A DNA stretch of 64,000 bases from CBDCYS01 sp965226245 (GTDB taxonomy: Bacteria; Acidobacteriota; Terriglobia; Bryobacterales; UBA6623). Below the pieces are notes generated by a model. That model made no database searches and was not told where the DNA came from. It worked only from the letters and a program-made list of their open reading frames with translations. The position numbers were made by a program, and so were the translations under genes. Location: NCBI GenBank assembly GCA_965226245.1, contig CBDDCL010000015.1, positions 6,386,001 to 6,450,000 on the forward strand. Direction: 5' to 3'. Positions 18,302-25,971 of the stretch are shown piece after piece. Each line of letters starts with the position of its first letter. Positions within the stretch are counted from its first letter, which is position 1.

Positions 18302-18520
18302 ATGAAAACCCTCGAATTCGACGCACGAATCAGTCCGGACTCAACCCTCAAGGTGCCTGGAGCATTCGCTACCCAGATCGAAGCCGGCCAGCCTGTTCAC
18401 GTCGTCTTACTGCTGCCCGAACCCGGAGAAGATCAAGACTGGAGCCGGCTAACCGCGGAGCAGTTTCTGAAAGGCTACGCCGACAGCGGCGCAATCTATG
18501 ACGACCTGCCAAGCCGGTGA
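18302..18520 (+). CDS. Antitoxin partner of a PemK/MazF-type toxin
   Basis: A 72-residue protein starting at the ATG at 18302 (MKTLEFDARI); an upstream in-frame GTG at 18290 is less likely. It has a short beta region (STLKVPGAFATQIEAGQPVH) and an acidic C-terminal tail DWSRLTAEQFLKGYADSGAI ending IYDDLPSR, the toxin-neutralising type of tail seen in this antitoxin family. Its 3' end overlaps the toxin start by 23 bases, so translation is coupled. Confidence 0.72.
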   Translation: MKTLEFDARISPDSTLKVPGAFATQIEAGQPVHVVLLLPEPGEDQDWSRLTAEQFLKGYADSGAIYDDLPSR

Positions 18521-18830
18521 CGTCATACTTATTTCCTTCCCCTTCGCCGATCAGGAGAAACGAAAAAAACGGCCGGCTCTGGTCCTAGCGGATACAGGCG
18601 ACCGCGATCTGATCGTGGCGCGCATCACTACCCAATGCCACAACGCCGAGTTCGACATTGCTGTCATGGATTGGAAAGGCGCTGGTCTGCTTGCGGCGTC
18701 GTTTGTCCGTGTCAATAAACTCGCCACGCTTGAGAAAAACCTGGTCTTTCTAAGGTTGGGAACGCTCCAAGCCGAAGACCTCAGGCATGTGCGAAAGGGG
18801 CTTCGTATGCTGTTCGATCCACCACGTTAG
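18498..18830 (+). CDS. PemK/MazF-family endoribonuclease toxin
   Basis: A 110-aa toxin with the family's SH3-like barrel. The first strand is GDVILISFPFADQEKRKKRP, followed by ALVLAD; RPALVL is the conserved PemK/MazF piece. The middle has a Thr-Gln (ARITTQC) at the position of the family's catalytic region, and FVRVNKLATLEKNLV is the third conserved strand. Expected to cleave mRNA when not bound by the preceding antitoxin. Confidence 0.85.
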   Translation: MTTCQAGDVILISFPFADQEKRKKRPALVLADTGDRDLIVARITTQCHNAEFDIAVMDWKGAGLLAASFVRVNKLATLEKNLVFLRLGTLQAEDLRHVRKGLRMLFDPPR

Positions 18831-19084
18831 CGCAACGCTGAGAAATACCACGGAAAAACAGCCCCAACTTTAGTTTAATGTGTCAACCAGCTTGAGCCTT
18901 CCCCAGTCCTTTCCGATCAGTTGAAGAAAATAAATTCGTTGGCGCCTAGCAGGACTTGGACGTATTCTTCCCAGGAGTATCGCTACGGCTTAAAACAGCA
19001 ATTGAGCCGTCGTTGTCCCGCGAACGCGGAACGCGCGATTCAAACTGCGGCGGAACGCGCCTCTTGCGCCCCGCTCGAGCCGCC

Positions 19085-20302
19085 TCACCTCGCAACCCTG
19101 CGCAGCACCAGGACGGCATTGAGCCCGCCGAAAGCAAAAGAGTTGCAAAGAGCCGCCTCAAGCGGCCGCGACCTCGCTGCATTCGGAACGTAGTCGAGAT
19201 CGCAATCGGGATCAGCCTCCGTGTAATTGACAGTTGGCGGGATAATCCCATGGCGCAAGGCCAGCGCGGTCGCCGCCAGCTCGAGCGCCCCCGAGGCCCC
19301 CAGAGCATGCCCATGCATCGACTTCGTCGAGGAGACGGCAATCTTCTCCGCGAGCGTTCCGAACACGCGCCGAATAGCACGAGTCTCGGTGACGTCATTC
19401 GCCTGCGTTGCGGTGCCGTGGGCATTGATGTAATCGATTTGCTCCAGTGGCAGATCGGCGTCCGCGATCGCGGCCTCGATGGCGCGCGCGGCCCCTTCCT
19501 CATTCGGCTGAATCAAGTGGTCGGCGTCCGCTGACATGCCCGCGCCGGCGAGTTCAGCGTAAATGCGAGCTCCGCGCGCTTGCGCCCGCTCGAATGGTTC
19601 CAAAACGAGGACGGCGCTTCCTTCACCCAACACCATACCCTTGCGGCCCCGGCTGAAAGGGCGGCACGTGTCGGGCGCCATCACGCGCATTGACTCCCAG
19701 GCTTTCATCGTGCCCAGCGTGAAACAAGCCTCGCTGCCGCCCGTGATCACTGCTTCCACGAGTCCATGCCGCACCATGAAAAACGCCTGACCTATGGCGT
19801 GGCTAGCCGACGAGCAGGCGCTCGATACGGTGAATGCCGGCCCGGTAATCCCGAACTCCATCGTCACGTGGCTGGTCGCCGAGCTTGCCATCAAGCGGGG
19901 AATGACCATCGGGTGAACCCGCGGATTGCCCTCTCCGTAGAGCTTCCAGAAGGCCTCGTCGTCCGTGGTCTTGCCGCCGACCCCGGTACCGAGGATCACC
20001 GCCGTGCGACCGGCAGCCTCACGGCTGAACTCCAGACCCGCGTCCGCGACCGCCTCGCGCGCCGCAACGAGCGCGAACTGCGAGAAGCGGTCGAGCATCG
20101 CCAGCCGCTTCGGCTCGAAATGAGAGCCGGGGTCGAAACCGGCGGCGACTTCCGCGCCAACGTGGATGCTGAGTTTGTCGCGGGGAAGCAGCGTCAACGG
20201 ACGAATGCCGCAGACGCCCGCCGCCAGCGATCGCCAGAAGTCCCCCACATTCAGGCCGAGGGCCGAGACGCAGCCAATACCAGTGACGGCGACACGTTGC
20301 AT
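19085..20302 (-). CDS. Beta-ketoacyl-ACP synthase II (FabF-type)
   Basis: Condensing enzyme of fatty-acid or polyketide-type chain elongation, cytoplasmic. The start is placed at 20302 (MQRVAVTGIGCV), giving 405 aa, the usual FabF length, and leaving four bases after the ACP gene. The catalytic triad is clear: Cys in VSSACSSASHAIG, His in NAHGTATQANDV, His in SMHGHALGASG, with the closing FAFGGLNAVLVLRR. Directly preceded by its own ACP gene, which suggests a dedicated two-gene unit rather than the housekeeping fab cluster (no fabD, fabG or fabZ here). Confidence 0.92.
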   Translation of the reverse strand: MQRVAVTGIGCVSALGLNVGDFWRSLAAGVCGIRPLTLLPRDKLSIHVGAEVAAGFDPGSHFEPKRLAMLDRFSQFALVAAREAVADAGLEFSREAAGRTAVILGTGVGGKTTDDEAFWKLYGEGNPRVHPMVIPRLMASSATSHVTMEFGITGPAFTVSSACSSASHAIGQAFFMVRHGLVEAVITGGSEACFTLGTMKAWESMRVMAPDTCRPFSRGRKGMVLGEGSAVLVLEPFERAQARGARIYAELAGAGMSADADHLIQPNEEGAARAIEAAIADADLPLEQIDYINAHGTATQANDVTETRAIRRVFGTLAEKIAVSSTKSMHGHALGASGALELAATALALRHGIIPPTVNYTEADPDCDLDYVPNAARSRPLEAALCNSFAFGGLNAVLVLRRVAR

Positions 20303-20306
20303 GGCG

Positions 20307-20564
20307 TCAGCTCTCGGGGGTGGCCTGCTTTGCCGCCAGCAGTTTCTCGACGCCGTCAATTACGTCCGCGATGCCGCGCAGTTGTTTGGCGTCTTCATCG
20401 GAAACACTGATGTCGAACTCGCTTTCGATAGCAAACAATACGTTGATGCCATCGAAGGAATCGATATCCAGCTCGGCAAACGTGGAACAGCGCGTGATGT
20501 TGTTCGGGTCGATTTGCTGGGTTTCAGCAATCACTCGAATCACCCTTTCTTCGACATCGGACAT
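20307..20564 (-). CDS. Acyl carrier protein
   Basis: An 85-aa carrier protein when started at MSDVEERVIRVI (20564); an ATG at 20618 would add 18 residues and neither has a strong ribosome site. The phosphopantetheine Ser lies in ELDIDSFDGINVLFAIE; the usual motif is DSLD, here DSFD. The downstream ketosynthase starts four bases after the stop. The sequence differs from a typical housekeeping AcpP, consistent with a specialised pathway (inference). Confidence 0.85.
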   Translation of the reverse strand: MSDVEERVIRVIAETQQIDPNNITRCSTFAELDIDSFDGINVLFAIESEFDISVSDEDAKQLRGIADVIDGVEKLLAAKQATPES

Positions 20565-20713
20565 GGACTCTATCTGAATGCGTGAAATCTCCGCCGGCGA
20601 CTTGGAGGTGGCCGGCACGGAGGCTCACCGTGCGCAACCGCCCTGATACGATAGCGCAGTTTCGTTTCGATCGCCGCAAAGCCGGAACTTCTCGTGAGCG
20701 CCGAAGTCCCTTT

Positions 20714-21481
20714 TTACCCAGGCGCCGCTCCGCCTGCGTTTAGACCACTCAGCTCATCCAGCATGCGGCCGGCGGTGACGAAGCTGAACCCGCGCCCGCG
20801 AAGGCCTTCGACAATCTCAGGAAGCGCGGCCGCGGTTTCGCGGCGGTCAGCGGGATGACATACCTCATGGCCGTCATGGAGGCAAATAATGCCGCCCTCC
20901 CCGGCCCGCCGCAACACTCGCTCCGCGATCGCCGCCCGCCGCAGTTTCCAGTCGTTGCCGATCACGGTCCACATGACCGTCGTGAGTCCCAAGCCGGCTT
21001 GGATGCCCCGAAGGCACGGGGCCCTCACGCCGTAGGGAGGACGAAACAGGCGGGGCCGCACGCCCGCCACTTCCTCGATGGCGTGCTGGGTTCGCTCCAA
21101 CTCCAGCCTGATTCGCGAGGAGCTTCGCAGCAATAGCCCGGGATGCGAATAGGTGTGATTCCCGATCTCGTGCCCGGCAGCGGCAATCTCCCGGATGATC
21201 GCTGGAAGCCGTTCGACGTTCTTGCCGCAAACGAAGAACGTCGCTCGGAGGTCATAGTGTTGGAGGACATCCAGCACAGCCGGCGTGCTCTCGCTTGGCC
21301 CATCGTCGAATGTCAACGCAATTTCGCGGCGGCCACGGGGGCCGCGATGAAAACCGCGTCCCCACACTTGCGCCAGCGGGCAGCAAGCCGCGTAGGCGAC
21401 ATAGAGCCCGGTCAGCCCGGTCGCGGCAAAGATGGCTTTACCCCGCACTGGGAGCGATTGTAGCAGTGTGCGGTCACACAT
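20714..21481 (-). CDS. Polysaccharide deacetylase (carbohydrate esterase 4)
   Basis: Membrane-anchored or periplasmic NodB-type deacetylase of about 255 aa. An N-terminal hydrophobic segment (AIFAATGLTGLYVAYAA) is followed by motif 1 LTFDDGPSE with the catalytic Asp, motif 2 IGNHTYSHPG with the two metal His, motif 3 RPPYGVRA, and motif 5 with His in ICLHDGHE. Start uncertain: ATG 21481 is used, a GTG at 21511 is also open. It precedes the ACP/ketosynthase pair by 150 bases on the same strand. The target is probably an N-acetylated glycan such as peptidoglycan or exopolysaccharide. Confidence 0.88.
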   Translation of the reverse strand: MCDRTLLQSLPVRGKAIFAATGLTGLYVAYAACCPLAQVWGRGFHRGPRGRREIALTFDDGPSESTPAVLDVLQHYDLRATFFVCGKNVERLPAIIREIAAAGHEIGNHTYSHPGLLLRSSSRIRLELERTQHAIEEVAGVRPRLFRPPYGVRAPCLRGIQAGLGLTTVMWTVIGNDWKLRRAAIAERVLRRAGEGGIICLHDGHEVCHPADRRETAAALPEIVEGLRGRGFSFVTAGRMLDELSGLNAGGAAPG

Positions 21482-21570
21482 CAACGGGAATCCACTTATG
21501 CCTCTGACCACAAGAGACCTAAGCAGGTGTCCGCAGCCTAAGAAGGAGAAACCGCCCGTGGTTCCTGGAA

Positions 21571-21960
21571 ATGGACTCTAGATCGCCTTTTAGGCACAAA
21601 AAAGGCTTGCGGGCAATTCGGACCGGGTCTATACTGAATTTCTTGGCTGTCCAACCCAATCGTCGAGAAGCGAGCCCCGCGAACGGAATACCGCCCGGGG
21701 CGGATCCCGAGTTGCACGCGCCGCAGCGCGAAGCCGCAATGTTCTACGGGATGTTCTTGCGGGGGCGTTCGGTGGAAGAGATACGGCAGGAGATTGACAT
21801 CTCTCCGAAGCTTTTCCAGAAGTGGATGCGGGCGCGCGAGTACGGACCGGGCTTCCGCAACAACCTTCGCCGCATGTACACCTACCGCAAGCAGGTGCTG
21901 GCCATTTTCGAATCGTTCGTCACGAGCGAGAAAAAAACCCACAACTTTCAGAGCCAGTAG
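21571..21960 (+). CDS. Conserved hypothetical protein with helix-turn-helix-like core
   Basis: A 129-residue protein; the second half is the conserved part. REAAMFYGMFLRGRSVEEIR then QEIDISPKLFQKWMRA looks like a short HTH (helix, turn at DIS, recognition-type helix), followed by LRRMYTYRKQVLAIFESFV, a basic-amphipathic helix. The N-terminal 45 residues may be untranslated; an ATG at 21739 would give just the conserved core. AAGGAGAA occurs 21 bases before the ATG at 21571. It could be a small regulator or RNA-polymerase-interacting protein; I do not know its function. Confidence 0.6.
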   Translation: MDSRSPFRHKKGLRAIRTGSILNFLAVQPNRREASPANGIPPGADPELHAPQREAAMFYGMFLRGRSVEEIRQEIDISPKLFQKWMRAREYGPGFRNNLRRMYTYRKQVLAIFESFVTSEKKTHNFQSQ

Positions 21961-22033
21961 ACCGCTGAGCAAGTGCACGCGGCGTCTGTATTCTTTGCGT
22001 GGCCATCCGCGCGGAAAATTTCGGCTCTCCCTT

Positions 22034-22060
22034 CAGAGCCGCGGGCGTCAGCCCGCGGTC
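22034..22060 (+). repeat. REP-like 27-nt hairpin, copy 3
   Basis: Head CAGAGCC, perfect stem CCGCGGGC/GCCCGCGG around GTCA, tail GGTC. Same head, tail and length as copy 1, with a different stem sequence, showing covariation of the two arms. Confidence 0.65.
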
Positions 22061-22140
22061 CTTGCGCGAAAACGTGCCTGCGCCGGCAGCGGCCAAGGCG
22101 CCCCGTTCGGTTCCGGCTAGGCCGCCTGAGAAAGCGAATC

Positions 22141-22184
22141 TTAACCTCTCCTTAACCAGTTTTTGACGGGATTTTCATCGATCC
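22141..22184 (+). promoter_or_regulatory. Four 11-bp tandem boxes upstream of the porin (Pho-box-like)
   Basis: TTAACCtctcc, TTAACCagttt, TTGACGggatt, TTCATCgatcc follow each other in exact 11-base register. This is the architecture of PhoB/PhoP-type response-regulator sites (6-7 conserved bases plus a 4-5 base spacer). The downstream gene is an OprO/P-type porin, 22 bases away. TTGACG could also serve as a -35 box. Confidence 0.45.
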
Positions 22185-22206
22185 AGCGCCCCATCGAAAT
22201 CAACGA

Positions 22207-23544
22207 GTGTCTAGTGTAAGGGTAGTGATCAGGTTCACTCAAGGTCTAGCCGCGGTTGTTGTCAGCTCGATTCTCGCGCTGCCCATCGCCTCCGCCGACT
22301 CCCCTGACAAGTCGGCGGCCCGCGCCACGCCCCAGGCCTCCGCATCGCCGCCGGCGGAGGCCGTTGCGAAGAATTCACAAGACACGCCGCCCGAATCAGC
22401 CGAGACTAAAAAGCCGCTCTTGAAATACAGCAAGTTCGGCCTTCAGGTCGGAACAAGAGGAGAAGGCAGGTTTAGCAGCAAGGTCAACATCCGCTCGCAA
22501 ATCCGCTTCTCGTCGCCGATCAGGAGCGCTCCCCGCAAGCCCAGCGACTTCACGCGAGCCGACGAAAACGATTTGCGTTTCCGGCGGGCCCGTTTCAAGA
22601 TGGAGGGCCACGCCTTCAAGCCCTGGATTGCTTACAAATTCGAACACGGCTTGGTCGAGAACCGCGTCCTCGATGCCCGCATGACGATCAAGAAGTGGGA
22701 CTGGCTGCAGTTTCGCTTCGGTCAGTGGAAAGCCGACTACAGCCGCGAGCGGATGGACTCCTCGGGCAAGCAGCAGTTCGCCGACCGCTCGATCGTCAAT
22801 CGCGCTTTCACTCTGGACCGCCAAAAGGGCGCCACCATCCTGGGCCGCCTGATGAAGGGCACGCTCGGCGACTCCCGCTACTACCTAGGCGTTTTCGCCG
22901 GAAACGGACGCGGCTTCGAGCCCAAGACCGGGCCGAGACTCCACCATGACGACGGCGCGCCGATGCTGCTGGCCCGCTACCAGTGGAATTTTCTGGGCCG
23001 GGACGCCGGCCACTCGCAAAGCGATCTGGAATATCACCAGAAGCCGGCGGCTTCTTTGGTATTCGGCGCTGCGAGCAACCGCAGCCGTTACACCCGCTTT
23101 TCATCCAGCGGCGGCGGACAACTCGACGGATTCGAGGCAGGGCAGCCCGGGCAGTATTCGCTGCGGCAGTTCATGGAGGAAGCCACGATGAAATACCGCG
23201 GGCTTTCTCTTCAGCACGAACTGCACTGGAAGCGCATCAAGGACAACGTCAACATCAGCACGACTTGCATGCGCGGCAGCTACGTGCAAGCGGGCTATTT
23301 CTTCCACTACTTGTTTCCCCGCATCCCGAAGCAGCTCGAGATCGGCGCGCGCTGGGGAATCGTCGATCCGAACCGCGCCCGGGGCAACGACCTGCAAAAG
23401 GAAGCGGCCCTGGTGGTCAACTGGTTCTTCTACGGTCACGGGAACAAGCTCACCTTCGACACATCGCGGTATTCGCTGGGACAAGTCAGCGGCCCGGACC
23501 TCAATGACACCCAGATGCGGCTGCAATGGGATGTTTCGTTCTGA
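22207..23544 (+). CDS. Phosphate-selective porin O/P family outer-membrane protein
   Basis: A 445-aa beta-barrel porin. GTG start at 22207, signal peptide AAVVVSSILALPIASA, then a 50-residue Ala/Pro/Ser linker before the barrel. Barrel strands alternate aromatic and polar residues, for example DWLQFRFGQWKADYSRERMD and RYYLGVFAGNGRGFEP; the arginine/lysine-rich strand region DLRFRRARFKMEG is typical of OprP/OprO porins, where basic residues line the channel. The protein ends in Phe (QWDVSF), the usual signal for the assembly machinery. The 11-bp boxes upstream suggest phosphate control (inference). Confidence 0.85.
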   Translation: MSSVRVVIRFTQGLAAVVVSSILALPIASADSPDKSAARATPQASASPPAEAVAKNSQDTPPESAETKKPLLKYSKFGLQVGTRGEGRFSSKVNIRSQIRFSSPIRSAPRKPSDFTRADENDLRFRRARFKMEGHAFKPWIAYKFEHGLVENRVLDARMTIKKWDWLQFRFGQWKADYSRERMDSSGKQQFADRSIVNRAFTLDRQKGATILGRLMKGTLGDSRYYLGVFAGNGRGFEPKTGPRLHHDDGAPMLLARYQWNFLGRDAGHSQSDLEYHQKPAASLVFGAASNRSRYTRFSSSGGGQLDGFEAGQPGQYSLRQFMEEATMKYRGLSLQHELHWKRIKDNVNISTTCMRGSYVQAGYFFHYLFPRIPKQLEIGARWGIVDPNRARGNDLQKEAALVVNWFFYGHGNKLTFDTSRYSLGQVSGPDLNDTQMRLQWDVSF

Positions 23545-23549
23545 GGCAT

Positions 23550-24215
23550 TTATTCCCGCGGATTCTCCCGCGGGACGACTCGCATGAAGGCCTTGAGAAT
23601 ACGAGCGTGCGTGTCTTCCAGGATGCTTTGGATACGGTGAACTTCCTCCGTGCGCAAGTTCAGTTTTTCCGTGGTGTCACCGAGCGCGCGAAGGAGGTCG
23701 AAACACAACCGCTCGGTTTCGGCGCGGAGAAACTGATTGTCTCTCCGCACTTCGCAGTATTTGCGGGCGGCTTCAAGCACCCTTAGTTGATCTTCAGCGG
23801 AGGCTTGATGAGACAGGCGCACGAACACGGGGGATTCTCGATCGTCCCCCCCGCCATTTTCCTCAAACGGCGCACCAAAAACGATGACCGGCGGGCGGTC
23901 CGAGCTTTTCAAGAGTCGCCGAATCCGCCTGTCGAGCCGGGAGTCGCCGCCAGAGCGGGCGACAATAATCAGGTCGAGTCGGACCTTTGCTGCTAACTCG
24001 CTCGGCGACTCGTCTTCGCTGCTCTCGACCACGGAGTAGTTTCCTGCCTGTAAAAGCTTGACAAGCTCGTCGCGGACCTCCGGGTCGTCAGACAGCAATA
24101 GGACGGCGCCGTTGGACGATGCTGAACTAGGCAATTTTGTACTGGCCAATGTTGCACTAGGCGGCTGCGCTTTTTTCTTAGCGGCCTTGGGAGAGCTGGT
24201 CCTTGAGACGCTCAT
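23550..24215 (-). CDS. Pseudo-receiver domain protein with C-terminal coiled coil
   Basis: A 221-aa protein started at MSVSRTSSPKAAKKK, a basic, disordered N-terminus. Residues about 40-150 resemble a response-regulator receiver: GAVLLLSDDPEVRDELVKLL then LDLIIVAR and RPPVIVFG. At the normal phospho-Asp site the strand reads IIVARSGG, so the acceptor Asp is missing. Residues about 155-215 form a helical coiled coil. It lacks an output domain and is convergent with the porin gene, the two stops being five bases apart. Probably a phosphorylation-independent adaptor. Confidence 0.65.
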   Translation of the reverse strand: MSVSRTSSPKAAKKKAQPPSATLASTKLPSSASSNGAVLLLSDDPEVRDELVKLLQAGNYSVVESSEDESPSELAAKVRLDLIIVARSGGDSRLDRRIRRLLKSSDRPPVIVFGAPFEENGGGDDRESPVFVRLSHQASAEDQLRVLEAARKYCEVRRDNQFLRAETERLCFDLLRALGDTTEKLNLRTEEVHRIQSILEDTHARILKAFMRVVPRENPRE

Positions 24216-24401
24216 ACCAAATTCATCACAAACCCAGCGTATCGTCGTGGTCCCCCATGACACAACTTTAATTGAACGACGAGAAGGAAAGGAGCGGGCG
24301 CCGGCCAGACAAAGGTGAGAATGTCCCGAACTACGCCCTGGATAACGCAGCGACAATCAGCGCCGCGGCGCTGGGCATCGAACGGCCCGAACCAAGGAAA
24401 A

Positions 24402-24430
24402 TTGACCGTGACAACAATTGTAGCTACAAT
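24402..24430 (+). promoter_or_regulatory. Promoter of the brnT-brnA pair
   Basis: TTGACC (24402-24407), a 17-base spacer and TACAAT (24425-24430) make a near-consensus sigma70 promoter. Predicted transcription starts at about 24436-24437, which is the GTG start codon itself, so the mRNA would be leaderless. Confidence 0.6.
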
Positions 24431-24432
24431 TG
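24415..24432. promoter_or_regulatory. Perfect 18-bp palindrome over the -10 box, likely operator
   Basis: CAATTGTAGCTACAATTG is a perfect palindrome that covers the spacer and the -10 box. Autorepression by the antitoxin is the known mode for BrnTA; this is the obvious binding site. Confidence 0.6.
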
Positions 24433-24435
24433 AGG

Positions 24436-24714
24436 GTGTTTGAGTGGGACGAGGAAAGGCGGCTGCAGAACATCGAGATTCACGGCGTTGACTTCTTGGA
24501 TGCAACTCTCATCTTTGAAAATGCCGTGCTCGAGGCTGTCGACCCTCGGGAGGATTACGGCGAGACCCGCTATCGTGCGCTCGGCCACGCCGACGACAAC
24601 TATTTCATGGTCGTCTATGCGAAACGCGGAGAAAACCGCCGACTTATCAGCGCCTGGAGAGTTGGAGAGAATGGCAAACGAAGATATCAGAAAGTACTCG
24701 CTAGACGAGATTAA
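24436..24714 (+). CDS. BrnT-family ribonuclease toxin
   Basis: A 92-residue toxin of the RelE-like BrnT family. The GTG at 24436 gives the family start VFEWDEERRLQN (normally MFEWDENK). Then come IHGVDFLDATLIFEN, ETRYRALGHADDNYFMVVYA and a C-terminal RRLISAWRVGENGKRRYQ, the conserved basic block. It overlaps the antitoxin start by 44 bases. The start codon coincides with the predicted transcription start, and no ribosome site precedes it. Confidence 0.85.
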   Translation: MFEWDEERRLQNIEIHGVDFLDATLIFENAVLEAVDPREDYGETRYRALGHADDNYFMVVYAKRGENRRLISAWRVGENGKRRYQKVLARRD

Positions 24715-24973
24715 GCAAAAGGTTGCGCGGGGAGAGAGCCGGACGGGCGCTAGCCAGTTGAAGCGTCACCCAGCCACTGAACCCGACGAGGATTTTTGGA
24801 AACACGCGCGTGTCGTGATGCCCTCGCCACGAGGCAAAAAACACCTGGGCCTTCGGCTCGACCAAGACGTCGTCGACTGGTTCAAGGCACAAGGGCGAGG
24901 TTATCAAACCCGCATGAACGCCGTCCTTCGCTCCTACATGGAAGCCCATCGCGAGACTGCTGGACCAGGTTGA
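24671..24973 (+). CDS. BrnA-family antitoxin
   Basis: A 100-aa antitoxin started at MANEDIRKYSLDEIKQK (24671). The C-terminal half holds the BrnA ribbon-helix-helix domain: KKHLGLRLDQDVVDWFKAQG then YQTRMNAVLRSYMEAH. In this family the antitoxin binds DNA and represses the operon. GGAGAG lies just before the start. Confidence 0.87.
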   Translation: MANEDIRKYSLDEIKQKVARGESRTGASQLKRHPATEPDEDFWKHARVVMPSPRGKKHLGLRLDQDVVDWFKAQGRGYQTRMNAVLRSYMEAHRETAGPG

Positions 24974-24992
24974 TCACGGCCGAGGGACGCTA

Positions 24993-25074
24993 CAGAGCCA
25001 GGAACGCCAGTGACGGGTCCGGGCGTGCCTCGGCCAGCCCGAACTTGGACCCGTCACTGGCGTTCCGGGCTCTG
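24993..25074. repeat. 82-bp fold-back with 28-bp arms
   Basis: Arms 24993-25020 and 25047-25074 match at 27 of 28 positions when one is inverted (core ggaacgccagtgacgggtcc). It lies between the convergent brnA and DUF58 genes and may act as a bidirectional terminator, although there is no U-tract. Each arm begins with CAGAGCC and ends GGGTCC, like a longer version of the REP-like family. Confidence 0.65.
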
Positions 25075-25088
25075 TTTCTTGCTGAAGC

Positions 25089-25964
25089 TCACAGCCTCCG
25101 CTCTCTGACCTGGAAGAATCTCACCAGGTCCCGCACATAATCGCGGCCGGTCAGTACCGGGATGTGACCCACGCCGCTCGACCGAAACGATTCGGCCAGC
25201 CGCTCGGCGCGATCGCGCGCAATCGCTTCGTATTGCCGCCGCACGAGGGAACTACCGGAATCAACCACAACGGTCTCGCCAGTCTCGGCGTCTTCCAGCT
25301 CGATCAAGCCAACCTTTGGCAACTCCCTCTCGCGCGGATCGGTGATCGAGATGGCGATCAAATCGTGCCGCCGCGCCACGATCCCCAACGGTCGTTCATA
25401 GCCTTCCGCCAGGAAATCGGACACCAGAAAAACCACCGCCTTGCGATGGGTGATGCGGCCCAGGTAGTCGAGGGCTTGAGCGATATCCGTCCGTGTCTGG
25501 CGGGGCTTGAAATTGAGCAGGTCGCGAATCAGCCGCAGAACGTGGGACGTCCCCTTACCCGGCGGAATGTATAGCTCGATGATGTCGGTGAAGATGATCA
25601 GCCCGACCTTGTCGTTGTTCTTGATAGCCGAAAAAGCCAGCAGCGCGCACAGCTCGGCGGCTACTTCGTTCTTGAGCTTCTCGCGGGTGCCGAACGTGCC
25701 CGAAGCCGACAGATCGACCATGAACAGCACGGTTAGCTCGCGTTCCTCGACGTAGCGCTTGACGTAAGGCTGCCCGGTGCGCGCCGTGACGTTCCAGTCG
25801 ATCGTGCGTATCTCGTCGCCGGGCGTGTACTCGCGGACCTCGTCAAACTCCATCCCGCGTCCCTTGAACACGCTGTGGTATTCACCGGCGAGAACGTCGT
25901 TGACAGCCCGCTTGGTGTAGATCTGGATGAAGCGGATTTTCTTGGCGAGTTCCTTCGGAATCAT
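25089..25964 (-). CDS. DUF58 domain-containing protein
   Basis: A 291-aa cytoplasmic protein with the DUF58 core (GRGMEFDEVREYTPGDEIRT then IDWNVTARTGQPYVK) followed by a von Willebrand A-like region with a metal site (LFMVDLSASGTFG, the DxSxS pattern). Partner of MoxR ATPases in BatA-type or cofactor-insertion systems. The MoxR gene ends seven bases upstream, so they are one operon. BatA/BatD and DUF4159 genes, often next in line, are absent here. Confidence 0.9.
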   Translation of the reverse strand: MIPKELAKKIRFIQIYTKRAVNDVLAGEYHSVFKGRGMEFDEVREYTPGDEIRTIDWNVTARTGQPYVKRYVEERELTVLFMVDLSASGTFGTREKLKNEVAAELCALLAFSAIKNNDKVGLIIFTDIIELYIPPGKGTSHVLRLIRDLLNFKPRQTRTDIAQALDYLGRITHRKAVVFLVSDFLAEGYERPLGIVARRHDLIAISITDPRERELPKVGLIELEDAETGETVVVDSGSSLVRRQYEAIARDRAERLAESFRSSGVGHIPVLTGRDYVRDLVRFFQVRERRL

Positions 25965-25971
25965 AGGCCGA

